Assembly (NCBI GenBank): GCA_031292055.1
Contig: JARLHV010000094.1
Location: 1-64,000, forward strand
Direction: 5' to 3'
Length of the DNA stretch: 64,000 nt
Origin: Desulfosporosinus sp.
GTDB taxonomy: Bacteria > Bacillota > Desulfitobacteriia > Desulfitobacteriales > Desulfitobacteriaceae
Below are positions 63,435 through 64,000 of the stretch, in pieces; positions within the stretch are counted from its first letter, which is position 1, and every line of letters starts with the position of its first letter. Position numbers and translations under genes: made by a program. Under the pieces are notes generated by a model. It saw only the letters and a list, made by a program, of their open reading frames with translations, was not told where the DNA came from and ran no database searches.

Positions 63435-64000
63435 ATCAGGTTACTAAAACATTCTTAAATCGCAGTTTGAAGTTTATTTCTTTCTGGGTTATGGTTGGTG
63501 GGCTCATTTTCCTTGTGGGGCACTTTATTTATTTGTTCTTGCCTTTTATCCTTGCCTTTATCATGACGGCCACGATCAATCCTCTGAGAAACTTTCTAGT
63601 TCACAAAGTTCATTTCCACAAAGTGGGGGCTGTTATAACCGCTATGATTGTTGAAATTGGTGGAATAGGTGTTGCTTTTGTTCTGCTGATTATTCGACTC
63701 ATTCGAGAAATTCAGGATATTTACATTCATTGGCCCAATTATAATGAATGGTTACAACATCTGCTTGCTCACTGGCTCGCCAAGGTGGAAATTTATTACT
63801 TGAAACTACCCGGAAATAATCTTGAAACCATCAATGATACGGTAAAAGGATTCATTAACACGATACCTTCTCTGTTAGCCTATATCTTATCGTTTGCGGC
63901 CAAAATTCCTGAAATTGTTATTGTTATTGTCATTGCCATAGTTTCGACCTTTTTTATGTCTAGCGGCTCGAAGCGCTATCTCAGCGATTTTGCTCATATC
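63431..64000 (+). CDS. ytvI: AI-2E/YtvI-type sporulation membrane protein, partial
   Basis: The frame starts at GTG 63431, overlapping the dacF stop, and runs off the window end after 190 codons. It has at least four hydrophobic segments (FWVMVGGLIFLVGHFIYLFLPF, AVITAMIVEIGGIGVAFVLLII and later ones) and the typical AI-2E family loops, with the C-terminal part missing. YtvI is the sporulation-associated member, and partnership with dacF suggests that assignment, but a general permease of the family is possible. Confidence 0.75.
   Translation, partial: MNQVTKTFLNRSLKFISFWVMVGGLIFLVGHFIYLFLPFILAFIMTATINPLRNFLVHKVHFHKVGAVITAMIVEIGGIGVAFVLLIIRLIREIQDIYIHWPNYNEWLQHLLAHWLAKVEIYYLKLPGNNLETINDTVKGFINTIPSLLAYILSFAAKIPEIVIVIVIAIVSTFFMSSGSKRYLSDFAHI

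Overview
The window looks like a chromosomal segment of an anaerobic, endospore-forming, Gram-positive acetogen or sulfate reducer of the Peptococcaceae. Desulfosporosinus is my best guess and Desulfitobacterium the next. The guess rests on AT-rich DNA with strong Shine-Dalgarno sites, frequent GTG/TTG starts, a bacterial acetyl-CoA synthase operon, sporulation-type cell-wall genes (SpoVD-like PBP, DacF, YtvI) and a fixABCX cluster. The genus is inferred from gene content, not from a search. I see no insertion sequence, prophage or CRISPR array.

Layout. 1-8400: methyl/carbonyl branch of the Wood-Ljungdahl pathway (acsB, acsC, acsV, cooC-type ATPase, acsD, acsE), closed by two hairpins. 8600-13980: an unrecognised protein, a DegS/DegU-type two-component pair, a beta-CASP nuclease and an HD-domain protein. 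14200-15873: DnaD-like and DnaC-like replication-initiation genes. 15960-22870: mostly envelope proteins of unknown role, a PHP phosphoesterase, an ANTAR regulator with a degenerate receiver, an OsmC protein, and a NAGPA-type protein behind a 5' leader holding a 14-codon ORF and an intrinsic terminator. 22972-26821: a UPF0182 membrane protein and thioredoxin reductase. 26964-30711: fixABCX. 30898-34237: nickel-pincer cofactor genes larE, larB and a larC lacking its second domain, then a rhomboid protease. 34501-38588: a small protein, a SpoVD-like PBP, PepV and tRNA-Lys. 38666-48760: a CBS protein, a chemotaxis receptor, a zinc phospholipase C, a diacylglycerol-type glycosyltransferase, a PhoB/PhoP regulator and pstS-pstCAB-phoU. 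49278-55722: a sigma-54 activator followed by hbd, crt, bcd and thl behind a sigma-54 promoter. 55999-59538: gap, pyk and a DeoR regulator. 59645-64000: small conserved genes, an MBL hydrolase, a thioesterase, a 42-residue protein under a perfect palindrome, dacF and a truncated ytvI.

The most interesting signal is regulatory. Five promoters between 41066 and 45447 share one geometry: hexamers resembling TTAACA/TTTACA on an exact 11-bp period, the last always TTTACA, then exactly 9 bp, then a -10-like hexamer. They precede phoB/phoP, pstS, pstC, the phospholipase C-glycosyltransferase pair and, on the minus strand, the chemotaxis receptor. I infer a PhoP regulon that joins phosphate uptake to phospholipid-to-glycolipid remodelling and to taxis.

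The metabolic logic is energy conservation at low redox potential: acetyl-CoA made or split by ACS, C4 acyl-CoA interconversion, a Fix complex that could bifurcate electrons, and glycolytic gap-pyk.
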